From the NCBI GenBank assembly GCA_021791995.1, contig JAJYVN010000108.1:1-9188 (forward strand): a stretch of 9,188 nucleotides of DNA. The letters are read 5' to 3'. The notes under the pieces are model-generated. The model was given only the letters and a program-made list of their open reading frames with translations, was not told where the DNA came from and did not search any database. The translations under genes were made by a program, and so were the position numbers. The stretch comes from Bacillota bacterium. GTDB lineage: Bacteria; Bacillota; Sulfobacillia; RBS10-35; JAJYVN01. Below, piece after piece: positions 1 to 6,068 of this stretch. Positions within the stretch are counted from its first letter, which is position 1. Each line of letters begins with the position of its first letter.

Positions 1-50
1 TTCTCCGCAAGGGGAGAAGGAACCAAGGGCAACCGGCGCAAGCCGGATTG
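1..50 (+). other. Pair of short GCAA-loop hairpins, possible structured RNA end
   Basis: A 6-bp stem (TTCTCC at 1-6 with GGAGAA at 13-18, loop GCAAGG) is followed about 15 bases later by a 5-bp stem CCGGC/GCCGG closing a GCAA tetraloop, a GNRA-type loop typical of folded RNAs. This may be the 3' part of a structured RNA or leader that begins outside the window. I could not match it to a known riboswitch or ncRNA class, and short stems of this kind also arise by chance in GC-rich DNA. Confidence 0.2.
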
Positions 51-140
51 GGGCGGCACGAACAACGATGGTCTCGTTTGTCAGGCAAATCAGGCAGCAG
101 TTGACACCACGAGGTCCGCGTTGTCGCTGAACACCAATTC

Positions 141-172
141 ATGGGGGGTGTGCGGGCGTGCACACCCCCCAT
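141..172. terminator. Strong 13-bp perfect hairpin, possible terminator or attenuator
   Basis: Bases 141-153 (ATGGGGGGTGTGC) are perfectly complementary to 160-172 (GCACACCCCCCAT), with the six-base loop GGGCGT. A 13-bp GC-rich perfect stem is very unlikely by chance. No T-run follows on either strand, so it is not a textbook intrinsic terminator. It could stop transcription from an upstream gene, attenuate the phosphate operon about 240 bases downstream, or be a mobile palindromic repeat. The structure is seen directly; the role is inferred. Confidence 0.5.
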
Positions 173-398
173 TCGGACGCAAATTCCCTGGTCCTTTCCG
201 GAAACACGTCGGACACCGCTACAACCACAGAACGCTGGCTCTACAGGCGGTTTACCTCGGCATCGGTTGTGCCCATTCCGCCACATCCCAGGATCCCCAC
301 GCACAGCATGCGTCCCCCGTCCCTTCTAAGCGGCCCGGCGTGCATGGTACCGCATCGGAACAGGGGAATGGGAACCACCCGGTGAACCACCCGGATGA

Positions 399-404
399 GG
401 GAGG
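399..404 (+). promoter_or_regulatory. Ribosome binding site that sets the PiT start
   Basis: GGGAGG lies seven bases upstream of the TTG at 412. The other in-frame candidates (TTG 121, GTG 382) lack an SD of this quality, and the protein becomes PiT-like only from about 412. This site therefore argues for the TTG start. Confidence 0.7.
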
Positions 405-411
405 TTCGTCG

Positions 412-1422
412 TTGCGTGAGACTCCCTGGCTCCTCCTCTTTCCGGTTCTTTTCAACGTCCTGGCCGGTTTCAACAACGGGGGCAACATGGTTGGGAGCCT
501 CCTCGCAACGCGGGCCTTCACCCCCCTTGGCGCGAGCCTGATCCTTGCCCTGGGCGTGGCTGCGGGGCCCTGGATCATCGGCACTGCCGTCGCGCACACC
601 ATCCTCTACCGCATTGTGTCCCTACCGCTATTGGGACCAGGGGTGTATGCGGCAAGTGTTTCCGGCGGAATTCTGGTCGCAGCCATCAGTTGGTGGCGAG
701 CCCTTCCCACAAGCACTACGCTGGGACTGATCGGTGCCCTGGCAGGGGCCGGCCTGGTGGCCGGTGGATGGCATGCGGTCGCTTGGGGTCCGCTTAGCGC
801 TGTGCTCGGGGGGCAAGTTGTCGCCCTGGGAGCGGGAACACTGAGTGGTCTTCTGATCTGGCACGCGCTGCGGCAGGTATTGCGCCATGTGGGAGAGAAA
901 GCGCCCATTTTCTTACGCGGCCTCCAACCTTTGAGCGCCACTCTGGTCGGCATTGGGTACGGCGGCAACGACGCGGAAAAGGCGGTGGGACTGTTCGCGT
1001 TCGTGGGCGCATGGTCCACAGCGGCCGGCCGCCGGGCCGCGACGGCAGGGCACCTACCCATCCCGGCCTGGGCTGTGTGGGCCGCCGTGGGAACGTTCAC
1101 CATTGGGATGGCCGTGGGCGGGATCCGCATGGCACGCACCGTCGGCTTTCGCTTCTACCCCATCCGCTCCACCGACGCCGTCGCAACGCAGTTGGCCTGC
1201 GGCCTGACGGTGCTGGTAGCCGGATCGCTCGGGGAACCGGTCAGCACCACGCAAACCTCGACTGCCGCGATGTTGGCATCTGGTGCGGCACGCCGGCTCT
1301 CCCTGCCGCGGTGGTTGGTCGTCCGCGAGATGGTGCTCTCATGGTTGATCGCATTGCCCCTGGGACTGGTCTCTGGAGGGGTCCTGACGATGATCGTGCG
1401 ACTGGCGGGAGGCATGCGATGA
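412..1422 (+). CDS. pit: PiT-family inorganic phosphate permease
   Basis: Integral membrane transporter, 336 aa from the TTG start, expected to import inorganic phosphate (often as a metal-phosphate complex or with Na+/H+). It shows the duplicated PiT architecture. The first-half signature is GFNNGGN at residues 19-25 with STTLGLIGALAG around 101-112. The second-half signature is GYGGNDAEKAVG at 182-193 with GEPVSTTQTSTAAMLASGAA around 274-292. About 8-10 hydrophobic segments span the chain. Position 22, where the family normally has Asp (GAND), is Asn, whereas the second repeat keeps Asp187; this asymmetry is unusual and could alter ion coupling or substrate. Length suits the short prokaryotic PiT class. 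Its stop overlaps the start of a DUF47 gene (ATGA), the classic Pit-accessory arrangement. Family membership is firm. Transport of phosphate rather than sulfate, which some PiT relatives carry, is supported by the neighbouring DUF47 and PhoU genes. Confidence 0.88.
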   Translation: MRETPWLLLFPVLFNVLAGFNNGGNMVGSLLATRAFTPLGASLILALGVAAGPWIIGTAVAHTILYRIVSLPLLGPGVYAASVSGGILVAAISWWRALPTSTTLGLIGALAGAGLVAGGWHAVAWGPLSAVLGGQVVALGAGTLSGLLIWHALRQVLRHVGEKAPIFLRGLQPLSATLVGIGYGGNDAEKAVGLFAFVGAWSTAAGRRAATAGHLPIPAWAVWAAVGTFTIGMAVGGIRMARTVGFRFYPIRSTDAVATQLACGLTVLVAGSLGEPVSTTQTSTAAMLASGAARRLSLPRWLVVREMVLSWLIALPLGLVSGGVLTMIVRLAGGMR

Positions 1423-2030
1423 AGCACCGTACATCGTGGGGCAGAATTTGGGCGCTGTTCATTCCATCCGATCAACGCTTCGTGCCGCTACTCCGCCAAC
1501 AGGTCGGCATCGCGGTTTTGGCCTGCGCCCTGCTTGTCGAAGGGGGAAGCCCTGCCCGCATGGCCGAGGTGGAGGCAGACGGGGATATTATACGGAGAGA
1601 ACTGACACAGGCCCTCAACCAAACTTTTGCAACCCCGTTCGATCGGGACGATATCTTCGCCCTCTCACGACAGATTGATGACGTCATCGATGCCGCACAG
1701 GACGCCCTGTTGGCGATCGCCGTCTTCGGCAACCAGGAGAGCGGACACGTGTGGAGCATGACCGAAGCGCTCGCCGAGGGAACCCGTTCGCTGGAGGCAG
1801 CCGTTGACGTACTCCCTTCCTCCTCTGCGGCGAGCCTCTCCCGTAAGGCCAAGAAAGCGGAAAACGTGGTTGCAAGCCTGTATCGATACGGTGTGGACCT
1901 GGGGTCGCGCCAGCTCGACCCAGCGGATGCGCTGCGCCTGCGCGAGGTACTGCGCGAATTACGACAGGTCGGACGGTGCATCGGGCGTGCTGCGGACACC
2001 ATTTCCGACATCGTCGGCAAGGAGCGCTGA
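1419..2030 (+). CDS. DUF47 / PhoU-like Pit accessory protein
   Basis: Cytoplasmic all-helical protein of 203 aa, the normal length for DUF47 (PF01865). Such proteins are related to PhoU and are thought to regulate the PiT permease encoded beside them. The hallmark TPFDRDDI lies at residues 72-79 and is followed by the typical LxxxIDDVIDA helix (82-92). An N-terminal helix pair with acidic residues (AEVEADGDIIRREL, about 49-62) and C-terminal helices ending in ADTISDIVGKE complete the fold. The ATG overlaps the permease stop as ATGA, and GGGAGG at 1407-1412 sits six bases upstream, so translational coupling to pit is likely. The segment at 30-46 is more hydrophobic than I would expect for the family. 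The C-terminal half keeps Glu148, but I do not see a clear second ExxxD metal-cluster motif. Confidence 0.85.
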   Translation: MKHRTSWGRIWALFIPSDQRFVPLLRQQVGIAVLACALLVEGGSPARMAEVEADGDIIRRELTQALNQTFATPFDRDDIFALSRQIDDVIDAAQDALLAIAVFGNQESGHVWSMTEALAEGTRSLEAAVDVLPSSSAASLSRKAKKAENVVASLYRYGVDLGSRQLDPADALRLREVLRELRQVGRCIGRAADTISDIVGKER

Positions 2031-2038
2031 GCAGCGCC
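2022..2038 (+). other. Small hairpin across the DUF47 stop codon
   Basis: GCGCT (2024-2028) pairs with AGCGC (2033-2037) around a four-base loop that starts inside the TGA stop. The stem is only 5 bp and no T-run follows, so it is at best a weak attenuator or mRNA-processing element between DUF47 and phoU. It could equally be chance. Confidence 0.2.
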
Positions 2039-2059
2039 TAAGGCGGTATAGTTGGGTCC

Positions 2060-2794
2060 GTGGATCGGAGCGAGACGGCCGAGGGGGGTGGGTCGGTGGC
2101 GGGCAACATCGGACGCACGCCCGATGGAAAGAAAGTGGTGAGCGAGGCAGCAACAGAAGAAATTCGAACCCTCGTGCACCAGATGGCCTTTCGGGTACGC
2201 ACTGCAGTGACACAGGCGCTGCACGCCCTGGAACACGCTGATGCAGCACAAGCCGAGGTGATCATTACTGGGGATGCTGCCATCGACCAGATGGAAGAGG
2301 AGATCGAGCGTCGCTGCGTGCAGTTGCTTACAACCGACCGGCGCTTCGACTCGGCCACACAACTGCAGATCCGAAGGGTTGCAGCATCCTTCAAGATCGT
2401 CACTGATCTGGAACGGATCGGTGACCACGCGGCCGGAATCGCCCGGCGCGTCCTGCGAATTGGAGGGGCCATCCTACCGAAGCCGTTCGTGGACATTCCT
2501 CGCATGGCGGCCCTCGCCGACGAGATGCTGGGGCGTGTGATCACAGCATTTGATCAGGCGGATGTCGGCGCAGCCCGCCGCGCCGGAGTGGATGACGACA
2601 GCATCGACGGACTCTATGACCAAATCTTTCGTGAACTGCTCACCTACATGCTCGACGATCGAGAGGCCGTGCGCGAGGCGACACACCTGCTATTTGTCGC
2701 CAGCGCCATCGAGCGGATCGCCGACCACACGACCAATCTGGCCGAGTGGGTGATCTACGCCGAGACAGGACACCGCGTTGAACTCAACCGTTGA
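2060..2794 (+). CDS. phoU: PhoU-family phosphate signalling/uptake regulator
   Basis: Cytoplasmic regulator of phosphate uptake and signalling, 244 aa from GTG 2060, made of two three-helix bundles. The two metal-binding signatures are clear: DLERIGDHAAGIARR at residues 116-130 (Glu118, Asp122) and IERIADHTTNLAEWVIY at 217-233 (Glu218, Asp222). The first about 28 residues are Gly/Ser-rich and do not look like PhoU. GTG 2096, behind the purine-rich stretch GAGGGGGG at 2081-2088, is therefore a plausible alternative start giving 232 aa. PhoU classically acts with the PstSCAB transporter and PhoR kinase. Here it follows pit and DUF47 by 29 bp with no pst or phoR in view, suggesting it serves the PiT system or acts on a remote Pho regulon. 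Its 3' end overlaps the convergent nagA by 11 bp. Confidence 0.88.
   Translation: MDRSETAEGGGSVAGNIGRTPDGKKVVSEAATEEIRTLVHQMAFRVRTAVTQALHALEHADAAQAEVIITGDAAIDQMEEEIERRCVQLLTTDRRFDSATQLQIRRVAASFKIVTDLERIGDHAAGIARRVLRIGGAILPKPFVDIPRMAALADEMLGRVITAFDQADVGAARRAGVDDDSIDGLYDQIFRELLTYMLDDREAVREATHLLFVASAIERIADHTTNLAEWVIYAETGHRVELNR
2777..2794. repeat. Alternating GTTGA/TCAAC palindromes at the convergent phoU/nagA stops
   Basis: The 18 bases read GTTGA-AC-TCAAC-C-GTTGA, that is, two overlapping inverted repeats with 5-bp arms. The right one (2784-2794) is exactly the overlap of the two genes and carries both TGA stops, one on each strand. PhoU therefore ends Asn-Arg-stop and NagA ends Asn-Gly-stop from nearly the same 11 bases. 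The arms are short and AT-richer than the surroundings, and no T-run follows. Confidence 0.6.
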
Positions 2795-3938
2795 CCGACG
2801 GCCAGACGAGACGGCCTCCGACCATCGTCCAGACAACCCGCAGATCTGTGTCGAGCATGACCAGGTCCGCACGGAACCCCGGTGCAAGTTGTCCCCGATC
2901 GGTAAGCCCAGCGATCATCGCAGGGGTCAAGGATGCCATTCCCACTGCCTCCGATAGTGGTATTCCAGCTGCAACGGCCACGGCCACCGCGCGATCCATG
3001 CGGAGGACGCTTCCAGCGAGGCGGCCATCCGCCAACCGGGCGGAACCCCCGTGCACGACCACCTCTTGCCCGCCAAAGGCATACACGCCTTCACGGGCTC
3101 CGGCTGCCGGCATGGCATCGGTCACCAAGGCCATGCACCGCCAGCCTTTAATCCGCCATAACAAGCGCAAGATGGCTGGATGGACGTGCACGCCGTCGGC
3201 GATGACCTCAACGGAGAAGGACGGAAGGTCGAGTGCCCCTCCGATGGTTCCTGGCTCCCGGTGGTGCAGACCACGCATCGCGTTAAAGGCATGCGTCAAG
3301 TGCCGGGCACCCGCTTCGGCAGCGGCGCACATAGCGTCATAGGATGCGTCACTATGCGCCACGGAAACGAGAACACCAGAACGGCAGAGCTCCTCGATCA
3401 CGGCCAGCGCACCGGGCACCTCAGGCGCGAGCGTGACCGAGCGCAGCCAGGAACCAGCGGCTGCCCGTAGTGCACGGACACCTTCGAAGTCAGGTGGCCG
3501 GATCCAGTCTGCAACTGCCATACCCGGCCATCTGTGGCTCAGAAAGGGGCCCTCCAGGTGAATGCCAATCGGCTGCGCACCGGCAGGATCGGGGTCTTGA
3601 CAGACTTTGGCGATAGCGGCGATTGCTCCTAGGGTGTCGGGCCACGGGGCGGTGATCGTTGTCGGCAGAAAGGCAGTGCAGCCGGTGCGCGGCAGAAAGC
3701 GCGAGACGGCCCGCACGTCGTCCGATCCAGACATCAAATCGGACCCGCCCGCTCCGTGGATGTGTAGATCCACAAACCCCGGCACAATCAGACCACGGCG
3801 AGCATCGATCCGGTTCGCCGCATCGTGAGGTGGCTCCCCGGCACCCACCGACACGATGTGCTCGCCTTCCACCCGAATATAGCCTGGACAAAGATGGGAA
3901 GTCGGCGTCAGGACATCCCCAACGATCCAGATTGACAT
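2784..3938 (-). CDS. nagA: N-acetylglucosamine-6-phosphate deacetylase (NagA)
   Basis: Cytoplasmic metal-dependent amidohydrolase, 384 aa, that converts GlcNAc-6-phosphate to glucosamine-6-phosphate plus acetate, a committed step of amino-sugar catabolism and cell-wall recycling. The family motifs appear in order: metal ligands His59/His61 in FVDLHIHGAGG, HLEGPF with Glu129, VAHSDA with His195, HLTHAFNAM with His216, ADGVHVHP with His251, VTDAMPAAG with catalytic Asp274, then LAGS and MDRA near 307-316, and a C-terminal GxxADLVMLD strand (354-363). Retaining both histidines of HxH suggests the type that can bind two metals. The frame extends upstream, but the ATG at 3938 is chosen because it overlaps the kinase stop as TGATG and gives the usual NagA N-terminus; only a weak GGAAGGGA lies upstream, as expected for coupled translation. 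No nagB is visible, so the fate of glucosamine-6-P must be encoded elsewhere. Confidence 0.93.
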   Translation of the reverse strand: MSIWIVGDVLTPTSHLCPGYIRVEGEHIVSVGAGEPPHDAANRIDARRGLIVPGFVDLHIHGAGGSDLMSGSDDVRAVSRFLPRTGCTAFLPTTITAPWPDTLGAIAAIAKVCQDPDPAGAQPIGIHLEGPFLSHRWPGMAVADWIRPPDFEGVRALRAAAGSWLRSVTLAPEVPGALAVIEELCRSGVLVSVAHSDASYDAMCAAAEAGARHLTHAFNAMRGLHHREPGTIGGALDLPSFSVEVIADGVHVHPAILRLLWRIKGWRCMALVTDAMPAAGAREGVYAFGGQEVVVHGGSARLADGRLAGSVLRMDRAVAVAVAAGIPLSEAVGMASLTPAMIAGLTDRGQLAPGFRADLVMLDTDLRVVWTMVGGRLVWPSVNG

Positions 3939-4951
3939 CAGAGGACCATCCCTTCCAGGCGCAATCGTTCGAGCAGATCGGGGGGCGGCCCCGCACCACG
4001 CGCGGCTTGCCAAGCCAGAATAAGGGCACCGACGACTGCGGGGTGACGGGCCGGACGCAGTTCCACGCCGATCACGTCCCGCAAACGCTGACCAAGCAGA
4101 CGTCCGATCAGGGTTTCGGCACGGCCGGAAGCCGTTGTCAGAACACTTCCCCGCGCCACAACCGTTGTGGAGGAACCCGAGAGGCGAAGCTGCCGTAGGC
4201 AGGACTGAGCCAGGTCGAGCAGTTCCTCCACCGCTTTTTGCGCAATCGCCTGAGCGACTAAATCACCCTCCTCCGCAACGGAAATCACCACCGGAGCAAG
4301 CGATGCGATCGCAGTGGTCAGCGAGCCAGTGGATCCTGCAAGACTGCGCACGCCCACCCCGAGATCGAGTGGGTCGTCCACTGCCAGATGGTCACGAAGC
4401 GCCGCGGTCAGGGCGGTCGTCGGCCCTCTTCCATCGATATGGCGGAGCGCCGCGCGCATACCCTGGCCACCGAGAAAGTATGCGCTGCCCTCATCGCCGA
4501 ACGGGGCGCCCCAGCCTCCGACGCGACACTCAGCACCCGCTTCGTCTCGTCCATACGCGATCGATCCCGTACCAGCGATGACGACCACACCGGGCAGCCC
4601 GCCTGTGGCCCCGGCCCAAGCAGCCACGGCATCGTTGACGGTTAGCATGGGACAGTGAAGACCCAACAGGCCGAGGGAGGAGCGCAGCGCGTCCCGGTCC
4701 CGCGGCCGGTCGATTCCCGCCAAGCCGAGGCAAGCCCCAATCACCTGCTCGGGGCTCGCACCAGCCCCGGCGAGCGCACGGCGGATGGCCTGGCGCAGCG
4801 CCTCCGCCGCAGCCGCTGGACCCACCGAGGCCTGATTGCTGGCCCCGGCATCACCCGTTCCCACCACGGACCCGTTCTCCCGCGCCGCCAAGGCCCGAGT
4901 GTGCGTGCCACCGCCGTCGACACCCAACAGGACGCCGCCCGCATGCGTCAA
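3938..4951 (-). CDS. BadF/BadG-family sugar kinase, probably N-acetylglucosamine (or MurNAc/glucosamine) kinase
   Basis: Cytoplasmic ASKHA-fold kinase, 337 aa, expected to phosphorylate an amino sugar at O6 with ATP. Motifs seen: phosphate-1 loop GVDGGGTHTRAL at 10-21 (Asp12), catalytic-region VNDAVAAW at 105-112 (Asp107), phosphate-2 loop VVIAGTGSIAYG at 123-134, and GGWGAPFGDEGSAYFLG at 145-161. These are diagnostic of the BadF/BadG/BcrA/BcrD group, which includes GlcNAc kinases, glucosamine kinase and the MurNAc/GlcNAc kinase MurK, not the benzoyl-CoA reductase activators: I see no CxnC cluster. The adenosine-site motif near the C-terminus reads VVARGSVLTT, where an acidic or Gly residue is more usual. 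The start is TTG with an excellent GGAGG at 4959-4963, seven bases away. The one-base overlap with nagA strongly implies its product is the NagA substrate, so GlcNAc or MurNAc is favoured. Substrate cannot be fixed by eye. Confidence 0.85.
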   Translation of the reverse strand: MTHAGGVLLGVDGGGTHTRALAARENGSVVGTGDAGASNQASVGPAAAAEALRQAIRRALAGAGASPEQVIGACLGLAGIDRPRDRDALRSSLGLLGLHCPMLTVNDAVAAWAGATGGLPGVVVIAGTGSIAYGRDEAGAECRVGGWGAPFGDEGSAYFLGGQGMRAALRHIDGRGPTTALTAALRDHLAVDDPLDLGVGVRSLAGSTGSLTTAIASLAPVVISVAEEGDLVAQAIAQKAVEELLDLAQSCLRQLRLSGSSTTVVARGSVLTTASGRAETLIGRLLGQRLRDVIGVELRPARHPAVVGALILAWQAARGAGPPPDLLERLRLEGMVL

Positions 4952-4958
4952 CCCTGTG

Positions 4959-4963
4959 CCTCC
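4959..4963 (-). promoter_or_regulatory. Strong SD in front of the TTG start of the sugar kinase
   Basis: On the minus strand GGAGG lies seven bases before TTG 4951, within the 22-bp gap after the oxidoreductase stop. No ATG in this frame lies near the protein's conserved start, so this SD fixes a TTG initiation. Confidence 0.7.
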
Positions 4964-4973
4964 TGACTGATCC

Positions 4974-6002
4974 CTAGTGAATCGGCCAACGCACCTCGCG
5001 CCGCTCCCGCTCAGAGATCGTGGCCGCCTGCATGATTTCCGTGAGACTGCGTCCGAACTCCGGGGTGATCTCCGGTGTGCGACCGTCCAAGACAGCCCTG
5101 AGCCATTGATCCATGGGTGAGGGCCAAGCGGGCGGTAGCCGGTCTGGCATCAAGGCGCCTCCGCGGTTACCTGTAAATGCCTCTCCCCCTGCGATCACCG
5201 CCGCCCCGGGGTACCCAAGCATCGCCCACCCCTTGGTCCCATAAACCGCGACGCCACCAGGCCCCCCCCGTTGCACCCAGGAGGCTTCCACACTACCGAG
5301 CGCACCACTGCCAAACTCGATGAGGACCAACGCGTTGTCATCAACCTCATAGGCCCCCCGAAACGAGGAGAGCCGAGCCATAACTGACCGGGGTTCCCCC
5401 AACAGATGCCGAATGATATAGACGGGATGAGCCCCTAAATCCATCAACGCCCCGCCGCCCGCGCGCTCTGGATCGCGGAACCAATTACCCGGCTTCCAGT
5501 TGCCGTCGAGCGCCGCTGCGTGTCCCTGGCGTGTCCGTGCAAAGGTGATCTCCCCCAGGTCGCCCGCGTCAATGGCTTCCTTCAGCCACCGTACACCCCC
5601 CTCACAGAGGCGCGGCATGGAGATAACCAATTGCACACCCGCCTGGCGCGCCGCAGCAATGATGCGATCGCAGTCGGCCACCGTGGGACTCAGGACCTTT
5701 TCGGTAAACAGGTGCTTGCCCGCTTGTGCAGCTCGGGTCAGAATCTCTGCGTGCATGGACGATGGCGCGTTGCACACCACCCCGCCGACGCCGTCCCAAG
5801 CCAGTACCCTGTCGAGGTCCGGCTCAAACGGCACACCAAACCGTTTCGCAGCTTCCCGCCCTCGCGCCTCCTCCTCGTCCCAAACCACCACAAGCCGCGC
5901 ACGTGCATGATCAACCACCTGACGAGCATACCCGTCCGCATGAACGTGCGCGAAGCTGAGCATCGCGACTCCCAAAGCACCGTCTCTGTCCAAAGCAAGC
6001 AC
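4974..6002 (-). CDS. Gfo/Idh/MocA-family oxidoreductase
   Basis: Probable NAD(P)-dependent sugar or inositol-type dehydrogenase, 342 aa from GTG 6002. It has an N-terminal Rossmann-like part (about 10-125) and a C-terminal alpha/beta domain (about 130-310). Supporting motifs are the second strand ARLVVVWDEE (35-44), CNAPSSMHAEI (78-88), the EKP-like TEKVLSP (100-106), and the MDLGAHPVYIIRHLLG motif (187-202) with Asp188 and His192. The usual GxGxxG nucleotide loop is absent; instead the first strand leads into SFAHVHADGYA (16-26), and the EKP Pro is Val. It could therefore be a divergent subfamily with altered cofactor use. The frame is open to 6215, but that part is not protein-like and overlaps the permease. 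AGGAG at 6009-6013 favours GTG 6002; TTG 5993 is the alternative. It sits 22 bp before the sugar kinase and 58 bp after the permease, so it is read as part of the amino-sugar operon. Substrate unknown. Confidence 0.83.
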   Translation of the reverse strand: MLALDRDGALGVAMLSFAHVHADGYARQVVDHARARLVVVWDEEEARGREAAKRFGVPFEPDLDRVLAWDGVGGVVCNAPSSMHAEILTRAAQAGKHLFTEKVLSPTVADCDRIIAAARQAGVQLVISMPRLCEGGVRWLKEAIDAGDLGEITFARTRQGHAAALDGNWKPGNWFRDPERAGGGALMDLGAHPVYIIRHLLGEPRSVMARLSSFRGAYEVDDNALVLIEFGSGALGSVEASWVQRGGPGGVAVYGTKGWAMLGYPGAAVIAGGEAFTGNRGGALMPDRLPPAWPSPMDQWLRAVLDGRTPEITPEFGRSLTEIMQAATISERERREVRWPIH

Positions 6003-6019
6003 TCCCCTCTCCTGAGGGG
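6000..6019 (-). promoter_or_regulatory. SD presented in a hairpin loop ahead of the oxidoreductase start
   Basis: On the minus strand CCCCT (6019-6015) can pair with AGGGG (6008-6004), leaving the loop CAGGAG, which is the SD for GTG 6002. If TTG 5993 is the true start, its SD (GGGGAG) would lie in the stem instead. The stem is 5 bp and mostly GC. It may modulate translation, but it could be a by-product of purine-rich SD sequence. Confidence 0.3.
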
Positions 6020-6032
6020 TTGCCTTCTCGCA

Positions 6033-6068
6033 CGGACGGTTCAATCCTTCCGGACGTGGTTCAATCCT
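6033..6068. repeat. Short direct repeat over the permease stop codon
   Basis: GGTTCAATCCT occurs at 6038-6048 and again at 6058-6068, each preceded by CGGAC (6033-6037 and 6051-6055), giving an imperfect tandem repeat of about 20 bp. The right copy contains the permease TGA (minus strand) and the left copy lies in the 58-bp gap. It looks like a small tandem duplication. A binding-site role is possible but not shown. Confidence 0.5.

Larger units (their letters stand above)
1..411. other. Leader/intergenic region without a convincing gene
   Basis: No reading frame here looks like protein. The frame continuous with the downstream permease is open back to position 1, but its translation is Pro/His/Arg-rich, low in hydrophobics and unlike any PiT N-terminus. 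The other two plus-strand frames run from the left edge and stop at about 104 and 130, so a short C-terminal tail of an upstream gene is possible but not recognisable. The stretch holds two small hairpins near the left edge and one very strong hairpin at 141-172. From 173 to about 395 I see nothing specific. A perfect TTGACA lies at 101-106, but there is no acceptable -10 at the right distance. Confidence 0.55.

Noticed and set aside
101..129. Perfect TTGACA at 101-106 as a -35 box
   Set aside because: The bases 16-18 bp downstream (around TCGCTG) do not resemble a -10 element.
121..411. N-terminal extension of the PiT permease from TTG 121
   Set aside because: The translated stretch is Pro/His/Arg-rich, resembles no PiT N-terminus, and contains the 13-bp hairpin. 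TTG 412 has a far better SD and is followed at once by the first membrane helix.
606..1139. Antisense frame (177 codons) inside the PiT gene
   Set aside because: The Pro/Ala/Arg-rich composition is typical of an antisense shadow of a membrane-protein gene.
1472..2428. Long antisense frame (318 codons) across DUF47 and phoU
   Set aside because: It mirrors two well-supported genes in a GC-rich region. Its translation is Ser/Arg/Ala-rich with no recognisable motif.
3659..4198. Plus-strand frames opposite nagA and the kinase
   Set aside because: Shadow frames: the minus-strand genes carry complete catalytic motifs, and these frames show Arg/Pro/Ser bias without domains.
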